From contig NZ_JAJAVC010000011.1 in assembly GCF_020532725.1 (NCBI RefSeq), positions 124,001 through 188,000 on the forward strand: 64,000 nucleotides of DNA. The letters are read 5' to 3'. Origin of the DNA: Methylobacillus arboreus (GTDB lineage: Bacteria; Pseudomonadota; Gammaproteobacteria; Burkholderiales; Methylophilaceae). The notes under the pieces were generated by a model that saw only the letters and a list, made by a program, of their open reading frames with translations, was not told the origin of the DNA and made no database searches. Of the stretch, positions 35,465 to 46,822 are shown one piece after another (position 1 is the stretch's first letter; the number at the start of each line of letters is the position of its first letter). Both the position numbers and the translations under genes were made by a program.

Positions 35465-36403
35465 ATGAGTCAGGATAAGGCTGCGACAACAACACCAAAA
35501 ACCACGGGCCATAACTGGGACGGTATTGAGGAATATACCAACCCGTTGCCAACGTGGTGGATTTGGGGTTTTTACATTACATTCATCTTCACTGTGGTTT
35601 ACTGGCTGCTCTATCCGGCCTGGCCGATTGGGGACAAGTTCACCAAGGGTATTCCAGGACTGCACACCATCACTTACACAGCCAAGACTGCGGATGGCAA
35701 GGAAGTGGAAAAAACGACGCACTGGAACATGCGTGCCAAGTTCATGCATGAAATGAATGAGCATCAGGCCGACCAGAAACAGTGGTTTGACAAGGTGGCT
35801 GCCACGTCTTTTGAGGACGTGTCCGCGGATGCAGAACTCATGCAGTTCGTGAATTCGGCTGGCAAAACCCTGTTCTCTGACAACTGCGCACCATGCCACC
35901 AGGCGGGCGGTCAGGGGAAGATTGGCATGGCGCCTAATCTGACCGATGACCATTGGCAGTTTGGCGGTACCTATGATGAAATTCACGAGACTATTGCAGA
36001 GGGCCGCAATGGTGTGATGCCACCGTTCCAGGACACTCTGGAAGATGATCAAATCACCCAGCTTGCACATTATGTATTGAGCTTGTCTGGAGAGCCGCAT
36101 AATCCGGCGCTGGCTGCGACGGGCAAGACATTATTCACTGGCGCCGGTATATGTTTCACATGCCATGGCCCAGACGCCAAGGGTAATACTGCAATGGGTT
36201 CCGCTAATCTGACAGACAAGATCTGGCTATGGGCCGATATTGTCGGCACGACCGGACAGGAAGCCAAGGTTGCCGAAGTGAAACGTATCATTGCCGGCGG
36301 TGTAAACCGTGGCGTGATGCCTACTTGGGAAGGCCGCCTGAAACCAGAACAAATCAAGCTTCTGACTGTCTATGTTCATGATACTTTGGGTGGCGGTCGC
36401 TAA
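35465..36403 (+). CDS. ccoP: cbb3-type oxidase diheme cytochrome c subunit
   Basis: Membrane-anchored diheme cytochrome that accepts electrons for the oxidase. The protein has 312 residues. After a polar start with the family segment HNWDGIEEYTNPLPTWW, a helix (WIWGFYITFIFTVVYWLLY) anchors it. Two heme sites follow: CAPCH in LFSDNCAPCHQAGGQG and CFTCH in FTGAGICFTCHGPDAKG, with axial methionines in GVMPPF and GVMPTW. A terminator follows at 36422. Confidence 0.96.
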   Translation: MSQDKAATTTPKTTGHNWDGIEEYTNPLPTWWIWGFYITFIFTVVYWLLYPAWPIGDKFTKGIPGLHTITYTAKTADGKEVEKTTHWNMRAKFMHEMNEHQADQKQWFDKVAATSFEDVSADAELMQFVNSAGKTLFSDNCAPCHQAGGQGKIGMAPNLTDDHWQFGGTYDEIHETIAEGRNGVMPPFQDTLEDDQITQLAHYVLSLSGEPHNPALAATGKTLFTGAGICFTCHGPDAKGNTAMGSANLTDKIWLWADIVGTTGQEAKVAEVKRIIAGGVNRGVMPTWEGRLKPEQIKLLTVYVHDTLGGGR

Positions 36404-36421
36404 ACCGTACTCATTTTGAGT

Positions 36422-36449
36422 AAAGGCCCACTTGTGTGGGCCTTTATTT
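36422..36449 (+). terminator. Terminator after ccoP
   Basis: Perfect 10-bp stem AAAGGCCCAC/GTGGGCCTTT (36422-36431 with 36436-36445), followed by ATTTCTT. It separates structural genes ccoNOQP from the maturation genes. Confidence 0.85.
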
Positions 36450-36499
36450 CTTGAGCTGCAGCATTTCTTTTTCAGGGGGATGGTGATTTAATCAGTACT

Positions 36500-37936
36500 A
36501 TGGAAGCAACCAGTTCTGCCAACAGCATTAAGAAATCCCCGCTTCTAAACCGGCAAATACCCATTGTCACGCGTTCGGTCAAAGGCAAGTTCCGCACGTT
36601 CAAGACGGCGGTGATGGTGATTGCCTACTCCGTCTACTTCCTGCTGCCTTGGCTACCCTGGGAGCGCAATAGCGCGGCAAGCCAGGCCATCTTGTTTGAC
36701 CTGGAGTCACGCCGCTTCTTTATCTTCAATCTGATTGTCTATCCACAGGATATCTTCTGGCTTGCAATGCTGTTGTTCATCGCAGCCGCATTGTTGTTTT
36801 TTACTACCGGCCTGATTGGCCGTGCGTGGTGCGGTTATTTCTGTTTCCAGACCTTGTGGACTGATCTCTTCATCATGATCGAGCGCCTGATCCAGGGGGA
36901 ACGCCCTGCGCGCCTCAGGCTGTTGAAGCAGCCCTGGAATGCTGAAAAGATCTTCAAGATGGGAGCTTCGCATGGCCTCATGGTGCTCATCTCATTCTGG
37001 ACCGGGGTAACGTTTGCCTGCTACTTTACCTATGCCCCTGACTTTGTGCCCAGGCTGTTTACCGGCGCAGCGGCTGAGGCGGGCTATATCACTGTCATTG
37101 TGTTGACCATTACCACCTACGTCGCGGCAGGATTGTCGCGTGAGCATATTTGCACGCTTGCCTGCCCTTATGCCCGCTTCCAAGGGGTGATGTACGAGAC
37201 GGACACGCTGGCCGTTGCTTACGACGTGAACCGTGGTGAGGGCGCGGCAGGACGCAAGGTGCCTGCGAAGGGACTGCGCACCCGGGAGGAGCGGCAGGCT
37301 GCCGGTCACGGGGATTGTATTGATTGCGGCTTTTGTGTGCAGGTATGCCCAACCGGCATTGATATTCGTGAAGGTTTGCAGTACCAATGCATTTCCTGCG
37401 GCTTGTGTATTGATGCATGTAACAACATCATGGACTCAGTCGGATTCCCACGAGGCCTGATCCGCTATGATTCAGAGCAAAACATTGCCAGCCCGGCACC
37501 GCACAAGCCGCGCCTGGAATGGAAGCGCCCCAAGGTGCTTGGTTATGCCTCTGCGCTGGTGGTGGCCACCGCGATCCTGTTCTACAACATCGGGACGCGA
37601 AACGATACCGAAGCCAATGTCCAGCAAGTAAGACAGCCCTTATTTGTCATGTTGTCTGATGGCAGTGTGCGTAATCGCTATCAGGTCAACATTGCCAACA
37701 AGACCGAGCATGAGCAGCGCTATGAGCTCAGGGTGCAGGGCATACCCGCTGCCGCACTGGATATTGGCAATATCCCGGAAATCCGTGTGCGTGCAGGCAA
37801 AAGCCTGAGTATCAATGCCAAGGTTGACCTGGCAAGTGATGTCGCGCGTAATACCAAGGAGTTTTCTTTTGTGATTATCCCCACCATTGCCGATGCCGAG
37901 CCGGTGGTGGTCAAGACCCATTTCAACAGCCATTGA
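36500..37936 (+). CDS. ccoG: Cytochrome c oxidase accessory protein CcoG (RdxA/FixG)
   Basis: Polyferredoxin-like membrane protein needed for cbb3 assembly, with a role in copper reduction reported for the family. The protein has 478 residues, with membrane helices in the first half (FFIFNLIVYPQDIFWLAMLLF, LLFFTTGLIGRAWCGYFCFQTLW), two 4Fe-4S motifs (CIDCGFCVQVCP and CISCGLCIDACN), then an Ig-like C-terminal domain. Conserved REHICTLACPYARFQ precedes the clusters. It begins about 50 bases after the ccoP terminator, so it probably has its own promoter; none was clear. Confidence 0.95.
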   Translation: MEATSSANSIKKSPLLNRQIPIVTRSVKGKFRTFKTAVMVIAYSVYFLLPWLPWERNSAASQAILFDLESRRFFIFNLIVYPQDIFWLAMLLFIAAALLFFTTGLIGRAWCGYFCFQTLWTDLFIMIERLIQGERPARLRLLKQPWNAEKIFKMGASHGLMVLISFWTGVTFACYFTYAPDFVPRLFTGAAAEAGYITVIVLTITTYVAAGLSREHICTLACPYARFQGVMYETDTLAVAYDVNRGEGAAGRKVPAKGLRTREERQAAGHGDCIDCGFCVQVCPTGIDIREGLQYQCISCGLCIDACNNIMDSVGFPRGLIRYDSEQNIASPAPHKPRLEWKRPKVLGYASALVVATAILFYNIGTRNDTEANVQQVRQPLFVMLSDGSVRNRYQVNIANKTEHEQRYELRVQGIPAAALDIGNIPEIRVRAGKSLSINAKVDLASDVARNTKEFSFVIIPTIADAEPVVVKTHFNSH

Positions 37937-37939
37937 TTC

Positions 37940-38737
37940 ATGCTTAATCTGATTCCATCCCTGAGCATTGCCGAAACTCTGTTTGGCGGCCTGATCTTTG
38001 CAATTGGGCTTTATTTCCTGTTGCGTGCCGTGAGCGTGTCCAATTTCTGGGCGGCAGTATTGAGCGGCGCTATCCCATTTGTGTTTTATATTGTCTACAG
38101 CACACAGCACTGGGCGGGCGGAGATGTGCTGGCCATCCACTTTGCCGTGTTCCTGGCCAATGCCGGCTTGTTGGGCGTATTCGGCAGCATGAAGCAGAAA
38201 AAGCAGGCCATGCATTGGGGGCCAAAAATCATCATCGGCTTTTTCATCTTTCTGGTGATTTCCAATGCGATCCTGCTTTCAATTGCAGGCCGGGGCCTGC
38301 CGCAAGGCTTGACTTCCATCTTCCTGCCGAATCCTGAAAACCAGCGTGTGCATACCGGGTTTCCCGGTGTCATGCCGCATGACCGTAACAAGAGCTACCA
38401 GCCGCATCTCGAACAGATCGAACAGCAACAGGTCTTGGGATGGCATCTCAAGTTGCATGGGGTAGATGAGTTGCATCCCGGCAAATTGCAAGGGATTGTG
38501 GCGCAAATTAAAGACGAAAACGGCGATGCGGTGACGCAAGCAGAGGTGACGCTCAATTTCTGGCGCATGGCGAACAGCCGTGACGACAGGGTTTATATGC
38601 TGGAAGAGCAGGATGCAGGCCAGTATGCCGCTGATGTGATTCTGCCGGACTCCGGGCGCTGGGTGGCCGAGGTGCTGGTCAAGCAGGGCGACAAACGCTA
38701 CCGCAAGCAGGAGTCGCTGTTCATCGGTGATGAATAG
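37940..38737 (+). CDS. FixH/CcoH-family protein with extra N-terminal membrane domain
   Basis: Assembly factor of the cbb3 cluster. At 265 residues it is longer than the usual FixH of about 160. Residues 1-75 hold three hydrophobic helices (ETLFGGLIFAIGLYFLL, NFWAAVLSGAIPFVFYIVY, FAVFLANAGLLGVFG); then comes the FixH-type anchor (PKIIIGFFIFLVISNAILLSI) and the periplasmic part (LHPGKLQGIVAQIKDENGDAV, ADVILPDSGRWVAEVLVKQGDKRY). The extra part looks fused to the FixH core. It lies three bases after ccoG and overlaps ccoI. Confidence 0.85.
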   Translation: MLNLIPSLSIAETLFGGLIFAIGLYFLLRAVSVSNFWAAVLSGAIPFVFYIVYSTQHWAGGDVLAIHFAVFLANAGLLGVFGSMKQKKQAMHWGPKIIIGFFIFLVISNAILLSIAGRGLPQGLTSIFLPNPENQRVHTGFPGVMPHDRNKSYQPHLEQIEQQQVLGWHLKLHGVDELHPGKLQGIVAQIKDENGDAVTQAEVTLNFWRMANSRDDRVYMLEEQDAGQYAADVILPDSGRWVAEVLVKQGDKRYRKQESLFIGDE

Positions 38738-41150
38738 CAAGCTGGCAATGGATGCATCCTGCTACCATTGCGGATTGCCAGTTCCGGCCAGCAGCGATTT
38801 CCACACCACTATCCTGGGGCAGCGCCGCCGGATGTGCTGCCATGGCTGCCAGGCTGTGGCGGAGTCTATTGTCGAGAATGGGCTGGAAGGTTATTACCAG
38901 CACCGTACTGAGCTGCCCAAGACGGCTGAGGAGCTGGTGCCGGAAGAACTGCGCCAGCTGCAGCTGTATGATCATCCCGAAGTGCAAAAAAGCTTTGTCC
39001 ATGACGAAGCCGGGGATTTGCTCGAAGCCTCGCTGATTCTGGAGGGTATTACCTGCGCTGCGTGCATCTGGCTCAATGAGCGTCACTTGCAACAGCTTGA
39101 AGGCGTTGTCTCTGCCTCTATCAATTATTCCTCGCATCGTGCCCGCGTCCGCTGGGACGACAATAAAATCCGCCTGAGCCAGATCCTGGCCGAAATCCGT
39201 AAACTTGGCTATCACGCGCATCCCTTCAGTGCGCAACAGCAGGAAGCCGTGCGCGAGCAGCAGCGCCGGCAGGATTTCCGCCGCCTTGCCATTGCCGGCC
39301 TTTCCGCGGCACAGGTGATGATGGTCGCGGTGGCGTTCTACGCCGGGCCGGCGCAAGGCCTGGAACCCGCTACCGAGCAATTGCTGCGTTGGTTCAGCCT
39401 GGTTATGACCGTTCCCGCCATGATCTACTCGGCCTGGCCGTTCTACCAGGCGGCATGGCGCAGCATCGTTAATCGCCGCATCGGTATGGATGTGCCGATT
39501 AGCCTGGGATTGATTACCGGTTTTATCGGCAGTGTCTGGGTGACATTTTCCGGTGAGGGCATCGTGTATTACGACACCTTGACCATGTTGATTTTCTTCC
39601 TGCTTGCCACGCGCTATCTTGAAAGGAATGCGCGAGAGAAATCTGTGGAAGCGGCAGAAAACCTGCATCGCCTGATACCGGCCTTGGCAACCAGGCTGGA
39701 CGAAAAGCAGCAAGCGCAAATGGTGCCATTGCACGAGCTTAAGGCGGGGGACATCCTGCTGGTAAAACCAGGTGAGACTATTGCAGGCGACGGCGTGGTG
39801 ACGCAAGGCACAAGTCAGGTGGATGAAGCGCTGCTGACAGGGGAAAGCCGTCCCGTATCCAAGTTGCCTGGCGCTTACGTCTACGCGGGTAGCGTCAATT
39901 ATGAGAGTCCGCTGAAAGTAAAGGTAAGCGGCGTAGGAGAGCAGACCGTGATTGCCGGGATCGCCCGCCTGCTGGATCGTGCGCAAGCGGAAAAGCCGCG
40001 CCTGGCCAGGGTTGCCGACCATGTTGCGATGTATTTCACCTCCATCCTCTTGATTGCGGTCGTGATCATTGGGCTGGCATGGTGGTGGATTGCGCCTGAG
40101 CGTTGCTTTGAGATTGTGCTGGCCGTGTTGGTGGTAAGTTGCCCGTGTGCGCTCTCACTGGCGGCCCCGGCTGCATTTGCAGCGGCAGGATCCCATTTGG
40201 TCGGGCGTGGTGTGCTGCTGACGCGCGGTCACGCGCTGGAGTCTCTTGCGCGGGTCAATCATGTGGTCTTCGATAAAACCGGTACCTTGACCATGGGGCG
40301 GCCACGTATTACGGCAACCATTCCCTATCATGGCAATCAGGTTGAAGCTTTGTTGCGCATTGCGGCCAGCCTGGAACAAGCTTCCGAGCACCCCTTGGCC
40401 CGCAGTTTTACCGACATGGTGGCGGCAGGCGAGCGCTTGCCCATGCAAGCTGCCAGTAATCAGCCCGGCAAGGGCATCAGCGGAGAAATTGACGGCGAGC
40501 GATATTACATCGGTAATGTCGCGCTGAACCCGGATGTAACCTATCCGGAGCCACCTTGCCTGGAACCCGGCGCCAGCCTCGTTTGGTTGAGCAGCGCACG
40601 CGAGGTGCTTGCCGCATTTGTGCTGGCAGATGCCATCCGTCCAGGCGTGACGGAGCTGATGGATAACCTGAGGAAACGCCATATTACAGTATCCATCCTG
40701 AGTGGCGACAGCGCCTCCAGCGTGCAGCATTTTGCTGCGGTCGCAGGGATTACGGACTGGCAGGCCAGCCTGACCCCGGAAGGCAAGCTGGCTGCGTTAC
40801 GTGAAATGCAGCAGCAAGGCCGCGTGGTGGCCATGGTGGGCGACGGGGTGAATGATGCGCCTGTCCTGGCCGGTGCGCAGGTATCGTTTGCCATGGGGAA
40901 TGGCACGCAAATGGCACGAGCCTCCGGTGATATCGTGCTGTTGGGAGAAAACCTGCAGGAAATCGACCATGCGATTGCCACCGGGCGCTTTACCGTCAGC
41001 GTGGTGCGGCAGAACTTCACATGGGCATTGGCCTACAATGCCGTTGCATTGCCGTTTGCGGCCGTGGGCCTAATTGCACCATGGATGGCGGCGATTGGCA
41101 TGTCCGTCAGCTCGCTTATTGTCCTCATCAATGCCTTGCGCCTGCGCTAG
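38727..41150 (+). CDS. ccoI: Copper-translocating P-type ATPase CcoI (FixI)
   Basis: P1B ATPase that exports copper for cbb3 assembly. The protein has 807 residues from a GTG; an ATG is the next codon. The N-terminus holds two cysteine clusters (CYHCGLPVP and MCCHGCQAVAE) and an HMA domain with CAAC (ITCAACIWL). The membrane metal site is SCPCALSLAAPAA, the phosphorylated aspartate is in FDKTGTLTMGR, and the hinge is MVGDGVNDAPVLAGA. It overlaps the FixH-like gene by 11 bases. No ccoS follows in the 200-base gap, although ccoS usually ends this cluster. Confidence 0.95.
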   Translation: MMNSKLAMDASCYHCGLPVPASSDFHTTILGQRRRMCCHGCQAVAESIVENGLEGYYQHRTELPKTAEELVPEELRQLQLYDHPEVQKSFVHDEAGDLLEASLILEGITCAACIWLNERHLQQLEGVVSASINYSSHRARVRWDDNKIRLSQILAEIRKLGYHAHPFSAQQQEAVREQQRRQDFRRLAIAGLSAAQVMMVAVAFYAGPAQGLEPATEQLLRWFSLVMTVPAMIYSAWPFYQAAWRSIVNRRIGMDVPISLGLITGFIGSVWVTFSGEGIVYYDTLTMLIFFLLATRYLERNAREKSVEAAENLHRLIPALATRLDEKQQAQMVPLHELKAGDILLVKPGETIAGDGVVTQGTSQVDEALLTGESRPVSKLPGAYVYAGSVNYESPLKVKVSGVGEQTVIAGIARLLDRAQAEKPRLARVADHVAMYFTSILLIAVVIIGLAWWWIAPERCFEIVLAVLVVSCPCALSLAAPAAFAAAGSHLVGRGVLLTRGHALESLARVNHVVFDKTGTLTMGRPRITATIPYHGNQVEALLRIAASLEQASEHPLARSFTDMVAAGERLPMQAASNQPGKGISGEIDGERYYIGNVALNPDVTYPEPPCLEPGASLVWLSSAREVLAAFVLADAIRPGVTELMDNLRKRHITVSILSGDSASSVQHFAAVAGITDWQASLTPEGKLAALREMQQQGRVVAMVGDGVNDAPVLAGAQVSFAMGNGTQMARASGDIVLLGENLQEIDHAIATGRFTVSVVRQNFTWALAYNAVALPFAAVGLIAPWMAAIGMSVSSLIVLINALRLR

Positions 41151-41227
41151 GCGCAGCTTCATTCCATATTCCCGCTCCGGGAGTGTCTTTTTTCACTAAA
41201 AAACGCCTGTTTCTACGTAATAGAAAG

Positions 41228-41240
41228 AATGATTCTCGTT
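41228..41240. promoter_or_regulatory. Possible Fur-binding sequence upstream of the bacterioferritin genes
   Basis: AATGATTCTCGTT matches most of the Fur box half AATGATTCTCATT, about 120 bases before the first bfr ATG and beside AT-rich promoter-like DNA. The symmetrical other half is weaker. Confidence 0.5.
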
Positions 41241-41357
41241 GGTATTTTTCTTCATAAAATCATTAAAAATCAATAATTTATATTAAATATTTCTATCTAT
41301 TTATTGCGGGTTTTAGTATCATGCATCCAACTGAACAAATAACTCCGTGGAGGCGCT

Positions 41358-41843
41358 ATGAAAGGCGATAAAAAAATCATTGAGACCCTGAATGAATTGC
41401 TGGCAGGGGAGCTGACTGCGGTTGACCAATACTTGATTCACGGTGAGATGTATGCGGATTTTGGCCTGCATCAACTGGCGCAGAAGAGCTTGCATGAGTC
41501 TGACCATGAGCGCCAGCACGCGCGCGCCATCATCCAGCGTATCTTGTTCCTGGAGGGCAAGCCCAACCTGGAAAAGCGTAATCCGCTAGGTGTGGGCAAA
41601 ACCGTGCCGGAAATGCTCAAGGCAGACCTGGCGCTTGAATACCAGGTTGTTGGCGACCTCAAAGCCGCCATGGCCCAATGCGAAAAAACCGGTGATTATG
41701 TGACGCGAGACATGCTGCTGGTTCAGTTGGATGACACTGAAATGGACCATGCCTACTGGATTGAAAAGCAACTGCGCCTGATCGGCCTGATCGGCCTGGA
41801 AAACTACCTGCAAAGCCAGATGAAGTCTGACGCAGCAGTTTGA
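41358..41843 (+). CDS. bfr: Bacterioferritin, ferroxidase-type subunit
   Basis: Iron-storage cage subunit, 161 residues. Ferroxidase ligands E18, E51, H54, E94 and the E128/H131 pair are present ([31 protein letters not shown]). The heme-ligand methionine usual at position 52 is arginine, so this subunit oxidises iron but should not bind heme. The second subunit 14 bases downstream has the opposite pattern. A GTGGAGG sequence precedes the ATG. Confidence 0.95.
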   Translation: MKGDKKIIETLNELLAGELTAVDQYLIHGEMYADFGLHQLAQKSLHESDHERQHARAIIQRILFLEGKPNLEKRNPLGVGKTVPEMLKADLALEYQVVGDLKAAMAQCEKTGDYVTRDMLLVQLDDTEMDHAYWIEKQLRLIGLIGLENYLQSQMKSDAAV

Positions 41844-41856
41844 TAAGGAGCATATG

Positions 41857-42336
41857 ATGAAAGGCGACAAGAAGATTATCGACATCCTCAACAGGGTGTT
41901 GAAGAACGAGCTGACTTCGATCAACCAGTATTTCCTGCATGCGCGCATGTTCCGCAACTGGGGATTGGAAAAGCTCAATGACTACCAGTACAGGCAATCC
42001 ATTCGCGTGATGAAGGAGGCGGATGAGCTGATCGAGCGTATTTTGTTCCTCGATGGCCTGCCTAACCTGCAGAACCTGGGCAAACTGCTGATTGGCGAGA
42101 ATGTGATGGAATGCCTGCAAGGTGACCTCAAGTATGAAAAAGAGATTCACCGTCCTCTGCTGATTGAAGCGATTGCCTTGAGTGAAGAGTTGCAGGATTA
42201 TGTCAGCCGCGACCTGCTGGAAGAGTTGCTGGAGAAAAGCGAGGCCGCGATTGACTGGCTGGAGACCCAGCAGAGCCTGATTATCGACGTGACTCTGCCC
42301 AATTACCTGCAGGCGCATATCGAAACTGCAGACTAA
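41857..42336 (+). CDS. bfr: Bacterioferritin, heme-binding subunit
   Basis: Second cage subunit, 159 residues from the ATG at 41857 (AGGAG seven bases upstream; another ATG lies at 41854). Met52 ([14 protein letters not shown]), the heme ligand, is present. The ferroxidase positions are changed: residue 51 is Val, 54 is Glu, and the last Glu-x-x-His pair is gone (EKSEAAIDW). It therefore probably binds heme without a working ferroxidase centre. Two-subunit bacterioferritins of this kind are known in Neisseria and Pseudomonas. Confidence 0.94.
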   Translation: MKGDKKIIDILNRVLKNELTSINQYFLHARMFRNWGLEKLNDYQYRQSIRVMKEADELIERILFLDGLPNLQNLGKLLIGENVMECLQGDLKYEKEIHRPLLIEAIALSEELQDYVSRDLLEELLEKSEAAIDWLETQQSLIIDVTLPNYLQAHIETAD

Positions 42337-42352
42337 CTAAGGTTCAGTAGAC

Positions 42353-42383
42353 AAAAAACCGCAGTTTTTACTGCGGTTTTTTT
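42353..42383 (+). terminator. Terminator after the bacterioferritin pair
   Basis: Stem AAAAAACCGCAG/CTGCGGTTTTTT with a T-rich loop (42353-42364 with 42371-42382), followed by more T. A- and T-runs on both sides permit both directions. Confidence 0.88.
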
Positions 42384-42505
42384 ATTTAAACAGCTGCTTC
42401 ATGTCTGGCCCTCCCTGCTGTGAGAAAGATAAGCGCAAGAGCGATCTGGTACTATCATGTAAAGCTTGGTCAACCCGGCTCAACCTGTTGCAAGGGGTCG
42501 TTCTA

Positions 42506-44959
<2,454 letters not shown>

Positions 44960-45269
44960 TTTGATTCAGACTCCAGCGGAGCGCTACGTGTAAGGTAGGG
45001 TAGATCACCGCACTCGCATCAGATGTCAAGGCTCATGGATGCTTTAAACAGGCTCTAAGGCCTATAAACAGGTTTCAGCCATGTTTTTACAATCCTCTCT
45101 TACGCTAGCGAGGTGCTTTAGGCCTTTTATTTTTATATGCATATGGGAATGCTATTGACAAGTAATTGGGTTAAAAACGATAATAGTTATCGTTTGTTTT
45201 ATATCTCAATGGTTTGTTCAATCAACTTGGTTTTTTGCATTTGCAAGAAAAGGCAACTGGGCGCTTGAT
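44960..45269. other. Gene-free stretch between copA and bfd
   Basis: About 310 bases with no convincing gene. It returns to host-like composition right after the copA stop. The right part contains the bfd promoter and Fur box (45155-45194); a CTAGCG-type small palindrome near 45110 is the only other structure seen. Confidence 0.6.
45155..45194 (+). promoter_or_regulatory. bfd promoter with overlapping Fur box
   Basis: -35 TTGACA (45155-45160), 18-base spacer, -10 GATAAT (45179-45184). The -10 is inside AACGATAATAGTTATCGTT (45176-45194), a near-perfect dyad like the Fur consensus, so iron-loaded Fur should block polymerase. Confidence 0.85.
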
Positions 45270-45467
45270 ATGTATGTCTGTGTTTGTCGCGCTATAACTG
45301 ATCGCCAAATTCTCCAGGCCGCGCGAGCAGGAGCTAGCAGTCTCAAGGATTTGAGGCGTGAGTTGGGTGTGGCTACCGAGTGCGGTCAATGTGCCAGCTG
45401 TGCCAAGCAGTGCTTGCGCGAGGCGCACCAGGATGGCGACATCGCCATGCCAATCAGCTTTGCTTAA
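45270..45467 (+). CDS. bfd: Bacterioferritin-associated ferredoxin
   Basis: Small 2Fe-2S protein that gives electrons to bacterioferritin to release iron. The 65 residues hold the Bfd cysteine pattern: CVC at residues 4-6 (YVCVCRAIT) and CGQCASC at 38-44. The helix-turn-helix-like BFD fold is visible in DRQILQAARAGASSLKDLRRELG. A Fur box overlaps its promoter, so it is made when iron is low, complementing the bfr genes 3 kb upstream. Confidence 0.95.
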   Translation: MYVCVCRAITDRQILQAARAGASSLKDLRRELGVATECGQCASCAKQCLREAHQDGDIAMPISFA

Positions 45468-45531
45468 AGCATTTTCCATATACCGGTGAGCGTTTGCCCA
45501 CCGGCTTGCAGTTCTCCCTAGCCAATCTTTT

Positions 45532-46740
45532 TCACAGCAGATGGTCCAGCAAGTCAGGGCCGAATACCTCGCGATGAATTTGATCTGCCGTTACGCCTGC
45601 TTTCAATAACTGTTCCCTTTGTGCCTGCATGAAGCCCAGTGGGCCGCACATATAAATATCCGCATTTTCCAGTGCTTCCGGCCACAAAGTGGTGACATCC
45701 ATCAGTCCTTGGCGTACCCCGCCTATGCTGCCATACGCGCCTTCCAGGCTTTCGTAGAACAGGGCCGTGGTGAGATTGGACATGCGGCCTCTCGCTTCCT
45801 GCAAGTCCAGGCTATGGCTTTGCCAGGCCGGGCTGCGCGCTGCATAAGCGAAGAAGACTTTGCGCTGCGGAGCAAGGTCGCGTACTGAATTGAGCATGGA
45901 CAATAGCGGTGTGATGCCCACGCCTGCAGAAAGCAACAGCAATGGTTGCTCGCTGATGACTGGGTTTAACACGAAGTCACCGAATGCTGGCGTGGCCTGG
46001 ATCAGGTCGCCAACCTTCACTTCATCATGCAGCCAATTGGAGACCCTGCCTTGAGGTTGATCGGTTTCTTCTTCACGTTTGATGGAAATGCGCCACCATG
46101 GAGCGGCGCTTGAGTCCGACAGGCTATATTGCCTAAGCTGGCGGCTCCTGCCTCCGTCAAACTGCATCTCTACGCTGATATATTGTCCAGGCAGGAAATC
46201 ACCTGGTTTGCGGCCATCGGGATGTTGCAGGTAAAACGAGACAATATGTTCGGATTCGAATACCTTGCGCGCTACCTTGAGCGGCATCAATGCGCCGGCC
46301 GTGGTTGCAGTGGCGGCATACAATACCTTTTCCTCTTCAATCAGCAGGTCAGCTAATAGCCAGTAGGCTTCTCCCCATGCTGCGAGCAGTTCGTCGCTTG
46401 CGGCATCGCCCAGCACCTGCTTGATGGCATCCAGCAGATGCTTGCCCACAATGGGATAATGTTCCGGCTTGATACCCACCGCAGCATGCTTGTGCACGAT
46501 GCGCTTGACCACAGGCGCCAGTGCCGCAGGGTTGTCGATATTGGCTGCATAGGCAAACACGGCAGAGGCCAGCGATTGCTGTTGAATGCCGCTGGCCTGG
46601 TTGCCCATGTTGAATAGGTTCTTAAGTTCGGGATGGGCGCCCAGCATGTTCTGGTAGAAAGTGCGCGTGATGTTCAGGCCGTGTTCTCGCAGCACGGGCA
46701 CACTGGCTTCAATATAGGGACGGGCGGTGGCAGAAAGCAT
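45532..46740 (-). CDS. hmp: Flavohemoprotein (nitric oxide dioxygenase)
   Basis: Detoxifies nitric oxide to nitrate with oxygen and NADH. The protein has 402 residues. The globin domain (1-140) includes ITRTFYQNMLGAHPELKNLFN and HAAVGIKPEHYPIVGKHLL with the heme-proximal histidine. The FAD domain has LPGQYISVEMQFDGGRSRQLRQYSLSD and the NAD domain LLLSAGVGITPLLSMLN and DIYMCGPLGFM. AAGGAG precedes the ATG. An NsrR-like palindrome lies 39-54 bases upstream, and nsrR follows on the same strand orientation just beyond it. Confidence 0.96.
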   Translation of the reverse strand: MLSATARPYIEASVPVLREHGLNITRTFYQNMLGAHPELKNLFNMGNQASGIQQQSLASAVFAYAANIDNPAALAPVVKRIVHKHAAVGIKPEHYPIVGKHLLDAIKQVLGDAASDELLAAWGEAYWLLADLLIEEEKVLYAATATTAGALMPLKVARKVFESEHIVSFYLQHPDGRKPGDFLPGQYISVEMQFDGGRSRQLRQYSLSDSSAAPWWRISIKREEETDQPQGRVSNWLHDEVKVGDLIQATPAFGDFVLNPVISEQPLLLLSAGVGITPLLSMLNSVRDLAPQRKVFFAYAARSPAWQSHSLDLQEARGRMSNLTTALFYESLEGAYGSIGGVRQGLMDVTTLWPEALENADIYMCGPLGFMQAQREQLLKAGVTADQIHREVFGPDLLDHLL

Positions 46741-46778
46741 ATTGGCTCCTTATGTTGTATTTTAAATGAAACAATTAA

Positions 46779-46794
46779 TGCATAAAAAAATGCA
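46779..46794. promoter_or_regulatory. Probable NsrR operator upstream of hmp
   Basis: TGCAT-N6-ATGCA palindrome, close to the core of NsrR sites (ATGCATTT repeats). It lies between the nsrR stop and the hmp start, where the hmp promoter must be. Confidence 0.65.
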
Positions 46795-46822
46795 GATACC
46801 TGCAAGATTTTTTCCAGGCATC

